Positions 9,348 through 18,298 of a DNA stretch of 64,000 nucleotides are shown piece by piece. How positions within the stretch are numbered: position 1 is the stretch's first letter; every line of letters begins with the position of its first letter. This stretch comes from VRUE01 sp963705635 (GTDB lineage: Bacteria; Actinomycetota; Thermoleophilia; Solirubrobacterales; 70-9), in contig CAVPKH010000004.1 in NCBI GenBank assembly GCA_963705635.1, positions 744,001-808,000 of the forward strand, written 5' to 3'. A model generated the notes under the pieces. That model saw only the letters and a list, made by a program, of their open reading frames with translations. It was not told where the DNA came from and did not search any database. A program made the position numbers and the translations under genes.

Positions 9348-11690
9348 ATGAGAAACAAGCTCGCACTGACCATAGCCCTGGCCAGCTTCGGCGTCGTTAC
9401 GGCGCTGGGCGTCGGCTTTGCCGGTGCCGAAGACGCCACCAGCACCGAATCGACGGAAGCGGTCGCCCCGCTTTCAACCACACCGGCGGTTCCAGCCGCA
9501 GCCCCGCCGGCCTGCTCGAACGGGCTCGACGACGATCACGACGGCCTCCTCGATGCCGACGATCCCGACTGCGCCTCGGCGGCTGACACCGACGAGGGTG
9601 CGGAACAGCCCTCAGCCGGCAGCAACATCGAAGCGCCGCCGTCACCGAGCACCCAGCCGCCACCGCCCAGCGGGGTCAAGGCCGGGGCGACGATCGACGG
9701 TAGCAGTGGTGGCGGCAACGTCCACCACAACGAAAGCCTCGGCGACGTCAGCGGTGGCAACGGCGGCAACAGCGGCGGCGGCGTGGTTGCGCCCAGCGCC
9801 ACGGCCGGCGTTCAACCGCCCCCCGACAGCTCCAGCGGCGGCTCGCCCTCCTTCACCAACGGCGGCTCGCCAACCGCTGCCAACCCGACCGCGACGATCG
9901 CGCCGTTCGGACCGGCTCCGATCGGCGTCCCCAACTTCGTCATCGACTCCTTCGAGATCCCGCCCTTCCTGCTGCCGATCTACCAGGCCTGCGGGACCGA
10001 GTACGGGATCCCCTGGGAGGTGCTCGCCGCGATCAACAAGATCGAGACCGCGTTCGGCACCAACCTCAACGTCTCCAGCGCCGGCGCGGTCGGCTGGATG
10101 CAGTTCCTCCCCTCGAGCTGGGAAGCCTTCGGCGTCGACGCCAACGGGGACGGGCGCAAGGACCCCTACAACCCGGTCGACGCGATCTGCGCGGCGGCCA
10201 GCTACCTCAAGCTCAGCGGCGGCACCGGCGATCTCTACAACGCGATCCTCTCCTACAACCACGCCGACTGGTACGTCGAAGAGGTCCTGCTCTATGCGCG
10301 GGCCTACGGCAAGCTCCCCTCCGACCTGGTCGGCTCGCTCACCGGCCTCACCGAGGGCGCCCACTTCCCGGTTGCCGCCGACGCCAGCTACGCCGACGAC
10401 ATCTCCGCCCGCGAGGCGCTGAAGCGGGCGGAGCCGGGCGCGCGCGACACCTACGGCAACGCCGCCGACGTGATCACCTCTTCGCCAACCCGGCGCGGGA
10501 TCAACATCTTCTCCGACGAGGGCGCCCCCGTCGTCGCCGTCAACGACGGGGTGATCGAGAAGATCGGCGACTCGCCGCAGCTCGGCCGCTACGTGGTCCT
10601 CCAGGATGCCTACGGCAACCGCTTCACCTACGCGCAGCTGGGCCAGATCGTCCGCCATCACCGCACGGTCGTGATGCCGAGCGGCAGGGAGCGGCGGGTG
10701 CCGATCGACAGCCAGAACCTGCGCCCGCGGCTCTACGCGCTGCCCCACCGCAACGACGACTCGCGGGCCGCAGCGCAAGCTGAAAGCGAAGCGATCACCA
10801 CGGTCGACGAAGACGGAACCCTCAAGGTTGGGTCGAAGGTCATTGCCGGCACCGTCTTGGCCCGGGTCGGCGCCAGCGAAGGCGAGATCGACCCCCACAT
10901 CAACTTCTCGATCCGGCCGGCCGGCCAAGGCGCGCCGCGGATCGATCCCAAGCCGATCCTCGACGGCTGGAAGCTGCTCGAGGCCACCGCGATCTACCGG
11001 GCCAAGGGCAAGAGCCCGTTCGCCGCGGACCTCAGTGGCGCCGGTGTGCTGCTGCTCTCCAAGGAGGAGCTGCAGCGTCGGGTCCTCGCCGACGAAAGCC
11101 TCTCGATCTACGAATGCGGTCGCGAAGACGTCGCCAGCGGGCAGATCGACCGGCGCGTCCTGGCGATGCTCGAGTACCTGGTCTCGAAAGGATTCAAGCT
11201 GACGATCACGGCGCTGAAGTGCGGTCACAGCTTCCTCACCACGTCAGGCAACGTCTCCGAGCACAGCACCGGTGACGCCGTCGACATCGCGATGATCGAT
11301 GGCGTGCCGGTGACCGGGCACCAGGGCCCGGGAACGCTGACCGACGAGCTGATCAAGGACGTGCTGCAGCTGCAGGGCACGATGCACCCCCACCAGGTGA
11401 TCTCGCTCGAGGACCTGCCGGGCGAAACCAGCTTCCCGCTCGCCGACCACTACGACCACGTTCACGTCGGCTACCACCCGCTGAGCGGACCGTTCGACCA
11501 GCAGTTCGAAACCCTGCTGAAGCCCGACCAGTGGCAGCGCCTGACCGACCAGCTGGGCAGAATCGAAAACCCGGAAGTGCCGACCGCGCCCTCGAAGTAC
11601 GCCTTGCCCGACGAGCAGGGCAAGCAGGGCAAGGGCGGCGGCACCGGTCAGCCCCGCGCGGCGACTGATCTCTCCAGCAGAATCGGGTCT
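9348..11690 (+). CDS. Secreted three-domain peptidoglycan hydrolase (SLT + degenerate M23 + M15-like)
   Basis: About 780 aa. A signal peptide (residues 1-27) precedes a low-complexity Pro/Ser/Gly linker holding an Asp-rich calcium-type motif (CSNGLDDDHDGLLDADDPDC). A lytic transglycosylase domain (about 205-330) has catalytic Glu233 in NKIETAFG and AVGWMQFLPSSW. A LytM/M23-like domain (about 375-540) has RRGINIF where H-x-GxD is expected and DPHINFSIRP where HxH is expected, so it is probably non-catalytic. A C-terminal M15-type domain keeps SEHSTGDAVDIA (His639) and DHVHVG. The frame stays open into the next gene; the boundary at 11690 is inferred. It likely remodels the cell wall. Confidence 0.85.
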
Positions 11691-12564
11691 TTGACCCAGC
11701 TCTTCGGATTTGCCCAGCTCGAGTTCGCCGGCACGCTGGCCGTCGCCGACGGTCGCTACGTGGTTCGCGACGGCGGCCGGGAGCGGGTGCTGGTGCTCGA
11801 AACGCTCGGCGCCCCCGCGCCACCCGGCGGCGTCGGCGGCGACGGGCGCGTGAGGCCGAGGCGGGCGCCTCCCTCGCCTCGCTGCCGCTGACCCGGGCCA
11901 CCGCCGTGCGCGCCTTCGAGCCCTTCGCCGGCGAGGCGGAGGCAAGCGGCTGGCTGGAGCAGGCGGCGGCGACGGACGAGGCGATCGACCGGCTGGTCGG
12001 CGAAGGGCTCGGCCTGCTCAACCGGGCGCTGCACGCCCATGCGGTGGCGAGCGGCGATCCCCATGTGCAGGCGCTGACCCCACAGCGGGCGGTCGCCGTC
12101 CGGCTCGGCTACGGCAGCGGCGAAGAGGTCGCCAGCGGCGGCTTCAGCGCGGCGCGCGAGGTCGACATCGGAGCCGGCGGCAACTCGCCGCGCCAGCGGC
12201 GGGCGGAAGAGCTGCGCCCGCAGGAGCGGCTGGCCGCGGTGCTGGGAGGGCGCGAGCAGTTCGATGCCTGCGAGACCCTGGTCCTGCGAGCGCGCGCCGA
12301 CCTCGACGCCGGCCGCGGCCGCGAGGCGGCCCTGCAGCTGCGAGTCGGCCTCGAGGCACTGCTGGTCGAGCTGCGGGGCGCCCTGGCCGATCCGGGGCAC
12401 GAGCAGGACATGGCGACGTTGGAGGCCGGCCGCCACGAGGCGGGCGAGCTGGCCAACCACGCCCTCGCAGGGCGACCTCGAGCCCCGACGAGGCGGCGCG
12501 CGTGCGGGATCTGGTCGAGATCTGCGAGCGCGTCTTGCGGCGCCGGCGCGTCCTGCGCGGCTGA
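11691..12564 (+). CDS. Conserved hypothetical protein (frameshifted)
   Basis: Reassembled from three frames: TQLFGFAQLEFAG... VLVLETLGAPAPP, then an Arg-rich linker, SLPLTRATAVRAFEPF, EELRPQERLAAVLGG, and finally CERVLRRRRVLRG ending at TGA 12564. Frame breaks lie in C/G runs near 11830, 12470 and 12480. It is a soluble, helix-rich, Arg/Ala-rich protein of about 290 aa. I associate homologues with Thermoleophilia genomes but know no function. The TTG at 11691 is the proposed start; alternatively it is a true C-terminal extension of the upstream hydrolase. Confidence 0.6.
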
Positions 12565-12639
12565 CTCGTCGCGCCGCAGATCAAACCGCCTCGCAGCCAG
12601 GGCGTAATGGTCAAAGCTAAACCTCTACTAGAGCCTTAG

Positions 12640-13298
12640 CTAGAGGACGAGATGCCTGGCGACGACCGCGTCGAGCAGGGAGGCGGCGACGTGGTGGGCT
12701 TCGGCAAGCTCGATCCCCTCCAGCGAGGGCACGCCGATCACCGTCAGCCCCGCCGCCCGCGCCGCCGCTACCCCGGTCGGCGAGTCCTCGAGCGCAATCA
12801 CCGCTGGCCCGGGCTCGACGCCGAGCCGCCGGCAGGCCTCCAGATAGGGATCCGGCGCCGGCTTCGGCGCCGCGACTTCGTGCGCGCTGAGCACGACGTC
12901 GAAGCGATCGGCGAAGCCGACGATCTCCAGCGAGCGCCGCACGAAGGCCAGCGGCGAGTTGGAGACGAGGCCGATCGGCGTCCCCGCTGACGCTTGAGCT
13001 GGTGGAGCAGCTCGCGCGCGCCGACCATCGCCTCCACCCCGTGCTCGAGCTCGGCGACAACCAGCTCGTTCAGCTCCTCGATCAGCTCCGCCGCCCGCCC
13101 GGGCTCACCCAGGCGCCGCTCGAGCAGCCCGCCGGCGATCTCCGCCGAGGTGCCGACCAGCTCGCGCTTGTGCTCGGCGGTGAACTCGATGCCGCGCCGA
13201 TCGAAGAGATCCTGCTCGGCCCGCGTCCAGACCGACTCGGTGTCGAGCAGGAGGCCGTCGTTGTCGAAGACGACGGCGTCGGGCAAAGGCGTCTCCAT
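12640..13298 (-). CDS. HAD-superfamily phosphatase (beta-phosphoglucomutase/phosphatase type), one frameshift
   Basis: About 219 aa once a 1-nt deletion near 12990 is allowed for. Motif I is VFDNDGLLLDTE (DxD with catalytic Asp), the helical cap follows, motif II is at LVSNS, the motif III Lys is in AAPKPAPDPYL, and motif IV is IALEDSPTGVAAARAAG. This is HAD subfamily IA, close to sugar-phosphate phosphatases and beta-phosphoglucomutases; substrate unknown. Start ATG 13298. Because all motifs survive, I treat the break as sequence error. Confidence 0.85.
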
Positions 13299-13322
13299 CG
13301 CGCCTGAGCATATGGTTGTCCG

Positions 13323-13787
13323 GTGCCCTTCCACGTCGAGGTCAGATCGCCGCTCCAACACGCCCGAGTCTTCAACCTCGACGAGGCCGAGCTGCAGCAG
13401 ATCCTCGGCCTCTGGATCGGCCGCCAGACCTTCGAGTTCGGCGAACAGGAGTGGGAGCCGCGCGAGAGCAAGCTGACGATCCTCGAGGGCAAGCCACTGG
13501 AAGGCCCGGACCTCGCCTTCGGGCAAGGCTGGTCGAACGCCCTGCGCTCGGCCGAGGACGTGACCCGGCAAAAGACGGAGGCGGCGGAGATCCGCGCGCC
13601 GCTGCCGACCATCGTCGCGGTCGAGGCCGATTCGGTCGAGGCTGCCGCGGCCGAGATCTCCTCCAGTGGCCAACCACTGCCGATCGAGTGGAGCGCCGCG
13701 CGAGAGCGGATCGACGGCCGCGACCCAGCGGTCGCGGCCGTGATCGTCGTGCTCAGGCCGTTTGCGCCTGAGCCGCGCCAAAGCTGA
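13323..13787 (+). CDS. Conserved hypothetical protein
   Basis: 154 aa from GTG 13323. A compact, acidic, apparently cytoplasmic protein opening MPFHVEVRSPLQHARVFNLDEAEL, followed by RESKLTILEGKPLEGPDLAFGQGW. There is no signal peptide, membrane segment or recognisable catalytic motif. The C-terminal half could form two alpha/beta units (TIVAVEADSVEAAAAEI). Its 3' end overlaps the convergent UspA gene by 35 bp. The start faces the HAD gene across 24 bp, so the two may share a divergent promoter region. Confidence 0.7.
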   Translation: MPFHVEVRSPLQHARVFNLDEAELQQILGLWIGRQTFEFGEQEWEPRESKLTILEGKPLEGPDLAFGQGWSNALRSAEDVTRQKTEAAEIRAPLPTIVAVEADSVEAAAAEISSSGQPLPIEWSAARERIDGRDPAVAAVIVVLRPFAPEPRQS

Positions 13788-14430
13788 GCGCAACCCCACG
13801 GGGGACCACCAGCACCGGGTAGCTCGCGGTCTCGACCGCGTAGTCGCTGGCGGCGCTGAGGGTGACCTTGCCGGCGGGGGACTCCGGCCGCGACCCGACC
13901 ACGAGCAGGTCGAGCGGGCCGCCGCCGGGCTCGGCAACGCTGGCGCCGAGCGCCGCCGCCAGGCTGTCGGCCGTCTGCCGGGCCGCCGGATCACCTTCGT
14001 CGATGACGCCGATCGTGTTGACGCTGACCGACGGGTTCGAATGCAGACCGGCGGGGGCGACGGCGATCGCCGCCGGGCCACCGAGCAGCAGTTTGTGGGC
14101 CGAGATGCCCGGCTTGACCGTGCCGGCAGCCGTGCGGTACTCGGAGCCGAAGACGATCACGTCGGCGTTCTCGCGTTCGGCCAGTTCGGTCAGGCCGACG
14201 CTGGTGCCGGCGTTGACGACGACGTGGCGGGGCGTGTCGGGTGCGCCGACCGAAGCCGCCCCACGGGCCAAGAGGTCCTCCGCCTCTTTCTCTTCGAGCG
14301 CCCCGCCCTGAGAGTGGCGGACGTAGGCGAGCGAGAGCTCGGCGCCGGAGTAGGCGAGCAGGCGCCCGAGCGCCAGCGCGTCGCGGTCGTTGTCGGTGTC
14401 GTCGTAGGAAACGATGATCTTCAGGGCCAT
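13753..14430 (-). CDS. Universal stress protein family (UspA), tandem domain
   Basis: 225 aa. The first Usp fold runs from KIIVSYDDTDNDRDALALGRLLAYSGAEL to ADVIVFGSEYRTAAGTVKPG, ending HKLLLGGPAAIAVAP. The G-S-x-x-R and G-S/T elements match the ATP-binding Usp class only loosely. A shorter second half (NTIGVIDEG... DLLVVGSRPE... YPVLVVPRG) looks like another Usp unit. Such proteins respond to starvation, oxygen or stress through nucleotide binding. It is divergent from the LysR regulator, with 103 bp between the start codons. Confidence 0.88.
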   Translation of the reverse strand: MALKIIVSYDDTDNDRDALALGRLLAYSGAELSLAYVRHSQGGALEEKEAEDLLARGAASVGAPDTPRHVVVNAGTSVGLTELAERENADVIVFGSEYRTAAGTVKPGISAHKLLLGGPAAIAVAPAGLHSNPSVSVNTIGVIDEGDPAARQTADSLAAALGASVAEPGGGPLDLLVVGSRPESPAGKVTLSAASDYAVETASYPVLVVPRGVALSFGAAQAQTA

Positions 14431-14520
14431 CTGCGGCCCTCCTTGAGTCGGTTTCGAAGTTCGAGGCCGATAGTCGCACCTTGCCCAGCATTAGCACAAC
14501 TGCTATTGCCGATGCATGAA

Positions 14521-14535
14521 ATAAGCTTTGCTTAT
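14521..14535 (+). promoter_or_regulatory. LysR-type T-N11-A operator over the lysR start
   Basis: ATAAGC-TTT-GCTTAT is a perfect 6-bp dyad with a 3-nt spacer. It includes T14522-N11-A14534, the LysR-family consensus. It overlaps the ATG at 14534, which suggests autorepression. Confidence 0.6.
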
Positions 14536-15451
14536 GCTCAATGCTTCCCGGCTCAGCGTCTTCCGCGAGGTCGTCGCGCAGGGCTCCTTCTCCGCGGCCG
14601 CCGACGCCCTCTCCTACTCCCAGTCGGCCGTCTCGCAGGCGATCGCGACGCTGGAGGGTGAAGTGGGCGCGACGCTGATCGAGCGCAACCGCGGCGGCGT
14701 CCGCCCAACCGCCGCCGGCGCTGCCCTCGCTCGCCATGCCGGGGGCATCCTGGCGAGCATGGAGACGGCCGAGGCCGAGATCGCGGCAATCGCAGCCGGC
14801 CGCGGCGGCCGGCTGCGAACGGCGTCTTTCCCGACCGCGGGCGCGACGCTGATGCCGCAGGCGATCGCCGACTTCCGCGCCTCGCACCCCGGCGTCGAGG
14901 TCACCCTCGCCGAGGGCGAGCCCGAGGAGATCGCGCCGCGGCTGCGAGCCGGCGAGTTCGACCTCGTGCTGCTGTTCGAGTTCGAGGGCGTCGGCGAGCG
15001 GCTGGGCGCCGGGATCAAGCGCTTCGAGCTGCTCGACGACCCCCTGCACCTGGCGCTGCGCGACGACCACCCGCTGGTCCGTCGCAGGCGCCTGGCGCTC
15101 GAGGATCTGCGCGAGGAGTCCTGGGTGCAGACCTCGGCCGCCAGCCCCTGCGCGCGCCACGTGGTGCGCTCCTGCCACGCGGCCGGGTTCGAGCCCCGGG
15201 TCTCCTTCGAGAGCGACGACTACCAGACGGTCCAGGGCCTGGTCGCGGCCGGGGTCGGCGTGGCGCTGATCCCCAAGCTCGCGCTCTCCACCGTGCGGCC
15301 CGAGATCCGGGTCCGCGCCCTGCACCCGCAGAGCCCGGTGCGGAAGGTCTTCGCCGCGACCCCGCGCGGCGCCGCGGTGACGCCCGCCGTGGCGACGATG
15401 CTCGACGTGCTGCGCGAGGCCTCGCGGGGCCAGCGCGAGAGCGCGCTCTAG
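14534..15451 (+). CDS. LysR-family transcriptional regulator
   Basis: About 305 aa from ATG 14534 (a TTG six bases upstream is also possible). The N-terminal winged HTH (residues 3-62) contains FREVVAQGSFSAAADALSYSQSAVSQAIATLE, the LTTR signature. The effector domain (about 90-295) has the type 2 periplasmic-binding fold (RTASFPTAGATLMPQAIADF, GVGVALIPKLAL). Target genes are not obvious. The divergent neighbour is uspA and the convergent one is the second amt. A likely self-binding site overlaps its start. Confidence 0.93.
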   Translation: MLNASRLSVFREVVAQGSFSAAADALSYSQSAVSQAIATLEGEVGATLIERNRGGVRPTAAGAALARHAGGILASMETAEAEIAAIAAGRGGRLRTASFPTAGATLMPQAIADFRASHPGVEVTLAEGEPEEIAPRLRAGEFDLVLLFEFEGVGERLGAGIKRFELLDDPLHLALRDDHPLVRRRRLALEDLREESWVQTSAASPCARHVVRSCHAAGFEPRVSFESDDYQTVQGLVAAGVGVALIPKLALSTVRPEIRVRALHPQSPVRKVFAATPRGAAVTPAVATMLDVLREASRGQRESAL

Positions 15452-15483
15452 CCAGCGGCGCGCCGAGCGGGGGGCCAAACGGA

Positions 15484-15514
15484 AACCGCCCCCGAGGGAG
15501 AGGCGGGGGCGGTT
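15484..15514. terminator. Bidirectional terminator between lysR and amt copy 2
   Basis: An 11-bp perfect GC-rich stem (15484-15494 with 15504-15514) has a 9-nt loop. It lies between two converging genes, so it can serve both strands. Confidence 0.8.
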
Positions 15515-15533
15515 CCGTCTGACTGTCGTGTTG

Positions 15534-15557
15534 CCGGAGCCGGCTGGGCGGCTCCGG
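15534..15557. terminator. Second hairpin in the lysR/amt convergent gap
   Basis: An 8-bp perfect stem CCGGAGCC/GGCTCCGG encloses an 8-nt loop, followed by GTGTTTG. It is 16 nt from the amt stop, which makes it the better-placed terminator for amt on the minus strand. Confidence 0.65.
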
Positions 15558-15572
15558 CCGTGTTTGCCCGAT

Positions 15573-16933
15573 CTAGGGAGCGGCGCCCCCCGCCGACGGG
15601 GTTGGCACCGGCTGGGGAACTCCGGACGGGAATCCGAGCGAGGGCACGTCCGACGGGTAGACCTCGTGCCCGTGGACGGCGATGTCGCCCTCCTCCATTT
15701 CCTCCTCGCTCATCCGCAGCGGCACGAAGAGGCCGACCAGCTTGAGCAGGATGAAGGTCCCGATCGCGGAGAACACGATCACCCAGAGCGCGGTCAGAGC
15801 CTGCCACTTGAGCAGCTCCAGGCCGCCGCCGGAGATCGTCCCGGCCAGCGTCGGTTTCCGCCATCGCGTTGTTGGCGAAGATCCCGACCAGGAGCCCACC
15901 GGCGACGCCGGCGAATCCGTGCGTGTAGACGACGCCGAGGGTGTCGTCCACGTTGCGGAACGGTCGCCATCCGGCTCAGGTAGTTGAGCGCGAAGTAGAC
16001 GATCGTGGCGGCGATCACGCCGATGATGATCGCGCCCCAGCCGTTGACGAAGCCGGCGCCGGGAGTGATCGCGACGAGGCCGACGATCATCCCGTTGACG
16101 CTGCCGATCAGGCTCGGCTTGCGCCCGGTCAGGTAGTCGAACGCGACCCAGACCAGGAAGGCGACCGCGGTGCAGAGGTTGGTGTTGAGCACCGCCGCGG
16201 AGGCGATGCCGCTGGCTTCGTACCAGTCACCGCCGTTGAAGCCGTTCCAGCCCATCCAGAGCAGGCCGGCGCCGACCGCGACCATCGCCAGGTTGTTCGG
16301 CGCGTCGACCTCGCGGTCACGCTGCAGGCGCGGCCCGATCACGCCGCCGCGACGAAGCCCGAGACGCCGGCGGCAAGGTGGATCACGTAGCCACCGGAGA
16401 AGTCGACCGCGCCCTGCTGGGCGAAGTAGCCGCCGCCCCAGATCAGGAAGGCGTTGATCGTGTAGACGAACACGGTCCAGAGCGCGACGAACGGGATCCA
16501 GGCCTTGAAGTTGATCCGCCCGAGCACCGAGCCGAGCATCAGGATCGGCGTGATCGCCGCGAAGACGATCTGGAAGTAGGCGAGCGTCGACTCCGGGAAG
16601 GAGAATTCCAATTCGCCGTACTCCGGGATGTGCGCTTGCCCGAGCAGGCTGGAGCTGCTCAGGATCGAGCCTGGCTTGCCCCAGAAATTCCCGAAGAAGC
16701 CGCTGTCGGAGATCGCGTGCATCGGCACCCCGAAGGCCATTTTGAAGGCGAACAGAACCCAGAGGATGAGCACGATCGCGAAGGCGACGAACGCCATCAT
16801 CATCGAGTTCACCGACCAGCGCTTCTGCATCACGCCGCCGTAGAGCACGACCAGCCCCGGGATGCTCATCAGGCCGACGAGACGTCGCGGCGGTCAGCTG
16901 CCAGGCGTTATTGCCCGTATCCAACCATTCCAT
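15573..16933 (-). CDS. amt: Ammonium transporter (Amt family), copy 2, with frameshifts
   Basis: Starting at ATG 16933 (MEWLDTGNNAWQLTAAT), the protein continues through four frame changes near 16880, 16340, 15960 and 15850. When joined it gives a full Amt of about 450 aa: GLMSIPGLVVLYGG, a pore His in GGYVIHLAAG, NGFNGG, a second pore His in YTHGFAGVAGG, and a C-tail LLKLVGLFVPLRMSEEE. It has no signal peptide, unlike copy 1. All helices and both pore histidines survive, so the breaks look like sequence error. No PII gene is adjacent. Confidence 0.88.
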
Positions 16934-17138
16934 TGATCGGTGTTCCTTTCCTCTCGCGGGCCTGCCGAACGCCTGACGAGACAACCTCCCAAGCCGGCAC
17001 CGATCGCCCATTGGCAATCGGCCGTAACCCTTCTCCGCGGGGCGCAGCCACCTACGTACAGCTGTCCAAAGATCGGGCCGAAACGTTCGCCCCAATGTCG
17101 GAATCGGGCCTGCAAACGAGGCGATAACCTGCTCCGCC

Positions 17139-17502
17139 ATGCCACTCGAAGGACATTACAGCGCGTCAACACACCGCTTGCGCCGCCTGACCAAGCGCGA
17201 GCGCAACGTGGTGATCGCGGTGGTCGCGATCACGCTCGCGCTCCTTCATCGCCCTGCTGCTCGCGACCGCCAGCGACAGCCGCCCGGGGCCCGCCGCCGG
17301 CTGCATCCGCGGTAGTCGTCGCCGGCCGCACCGGTGGCGAAACCGGTCGCCGGCTGCGGCGCCGAGAGCGGAAGCGATCTGCGCCCACACGCGCACGCTT
17401 CGACGACCCGCGAGCGGCGAACGGTCGTCGAGAGCCTGCCGGGAGGCGAGGCGTGCCGACGACCGGCAAGCCCCGGCGGGCCCTTTTCAGTCAAGCGCCT
17501 AG
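17139..17502 (+). CDS. Small single-pass membrane/secreted protein, unknown function (frameshifted)
   Basis: The ATG at 17139 starts MPLEGHYSASTHRLRRLTKRE, a basic N-terminus, followed by one hydrophobic segment (VVIAVVAITLAL then, after a frame change near 17232, FIALLLATA). After that come SRPGPAAGCIRVVVAGRTGGE and a Cys-containing tail with CGAESE and ICAHTRT, ending GPFQSSA before TAG 17502. At least two 1-nt shifts are needed. I recognise the N-terminal plan from Solirubrobacterales hypothetical proteins but know no function. It is convergent with sir2. Confidence 0.55.
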
Positions 17503-17509
17503 CGCTAGC

Positions 17510-18250
17510 TCAGCGCTGCCAGAGCGCCCCGAGCTCCGCGTCGACCTCGCCTGTCAGCTTCAGCGCCGCGTCGCCGTCGTAGGGCGTCGGCCCCTTGGTG
17601 ACGATCGCCAGCCTGCCGCCGCGTTCGAGCGTCAGCTGGGCAGGCCGGCGACCGGGTAGACCGCGAGCGAGGAGCCGACGCAGAGCATCAGCTCGGCCCG
17701 CTCGGCCAGCTGCTGGGCCTGCGCCATCGCGCTCTCCGGCAGCATCTCGCCGAAGAGGACGACGTCGGGCTTGACCGGACCGCCGCAGGCCGCGCAGATC
17801 GCGACCCCGTCGGCGTCGAAGAGCGCGTCGACCTCGCTCGATCCCGAAGGAGGCCGCGCAGCGCCTGCAGGAGGAGGTCTCGATCGAGCCGTGCACCTCG
17901 ACCACGTTCTCGGAGCCCGCGGCGCGGTGCAGGCGGTCGATGTTCTGCGTGATCACGCCCTCCAGCAGCCCCCGCCGCTCGAGCTCGGCAAGCGCCTCGT
18001 GGGCCGCGTTCGGCTGCTTGTCGCCGAGCGACTGAAAGCGCGGCCGGTAGTAGGACCAGAAGCGGGCCGGGTCGCGCTCGAAGACGTCGATGTGGGCGAC
18101 CTCCATCGGGTCGACGTTGGCCCACAGCCCGGTCTCCGGCGTGCGGAAGTCGGGGATCCCGGAGGGCACCGAGACCCCGGCGCCGGTCAGCGCGACGGTG
18201 CAAGCGGACTCGCGGATCAGCTCCGCGAGCCGCGACCTCCGCCGATGGGA
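17510..18250 (-). CDS. NAD-dependent protein deacylase, Sir2 family (frameshifted)
   Basis: Sirtuin removing acyl groups from lysine with NAD+ consumption. Motifs in order are ALTGAGVSVPSGIPDFRTP (NAD-binding GAGxS and PDFR), TQNIDRLH, VVEVHGSIE with the catalytic His, a zinc pair in CRRC, a second in ICAACGG, then VVLFGEMLPE and CVGSSLAVYPVAGLP. Frame breaks near 17645 and 17855 interrupt the ORF. The exact start is not resolvable because another break lies close to 18235. It lies just downstream of the fused fatty-acid oxidation enzyme, so a link to acyl-CoA metabolism is plausible but inferred. Confidence 0.87.
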   Translation of the reverse strand, partial: SHRRRSRLAELIRESACTVALTGAGVSVPSGIPDFRTPETGLWANVDPMEVAHIDVFERDPARFWSYYRPRFQSLGDKQPNAAHEALAELERRGLLEGVITQNIDRLHRAAGSENVVEVHGSIETSSCRRCAASFGIERGRRALRRRRGRDLRGLRRSGQARRRPLRRDAAGERDGAGPAAGRAGRADALRRLLARGLPGRRPAQLTLERGGRLAIVTKGPTPYDGDAALKLTGEVDAELGALWQR

Positions 18251-18298
18251 CGGAAACCCCGTACGAAGGGTTTTCGGCCCGTCGGCTGCTGATCTTGT

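Noticed and set aside
9642..11228. Long minus-strand frame opposite the peptidoglycan hydrolase
   Set aside because: No domain or signal; composition is typical of a shadow frame of a GC-rich gene.
12565..12639. Terminator between the hypothetical gene and the HAD phosphatase
   Set aside because: CCTCTA...TAGAGG can pair over 6 bp but the stem is short and partly overlaps other pairings, so I did not list it.
16934..17138. GlnR-type boxes upstream of the second amt
   Set aside because: A few GTAAC and GAAAC strings occur but not at the n6 spacing needed for a convincing site.
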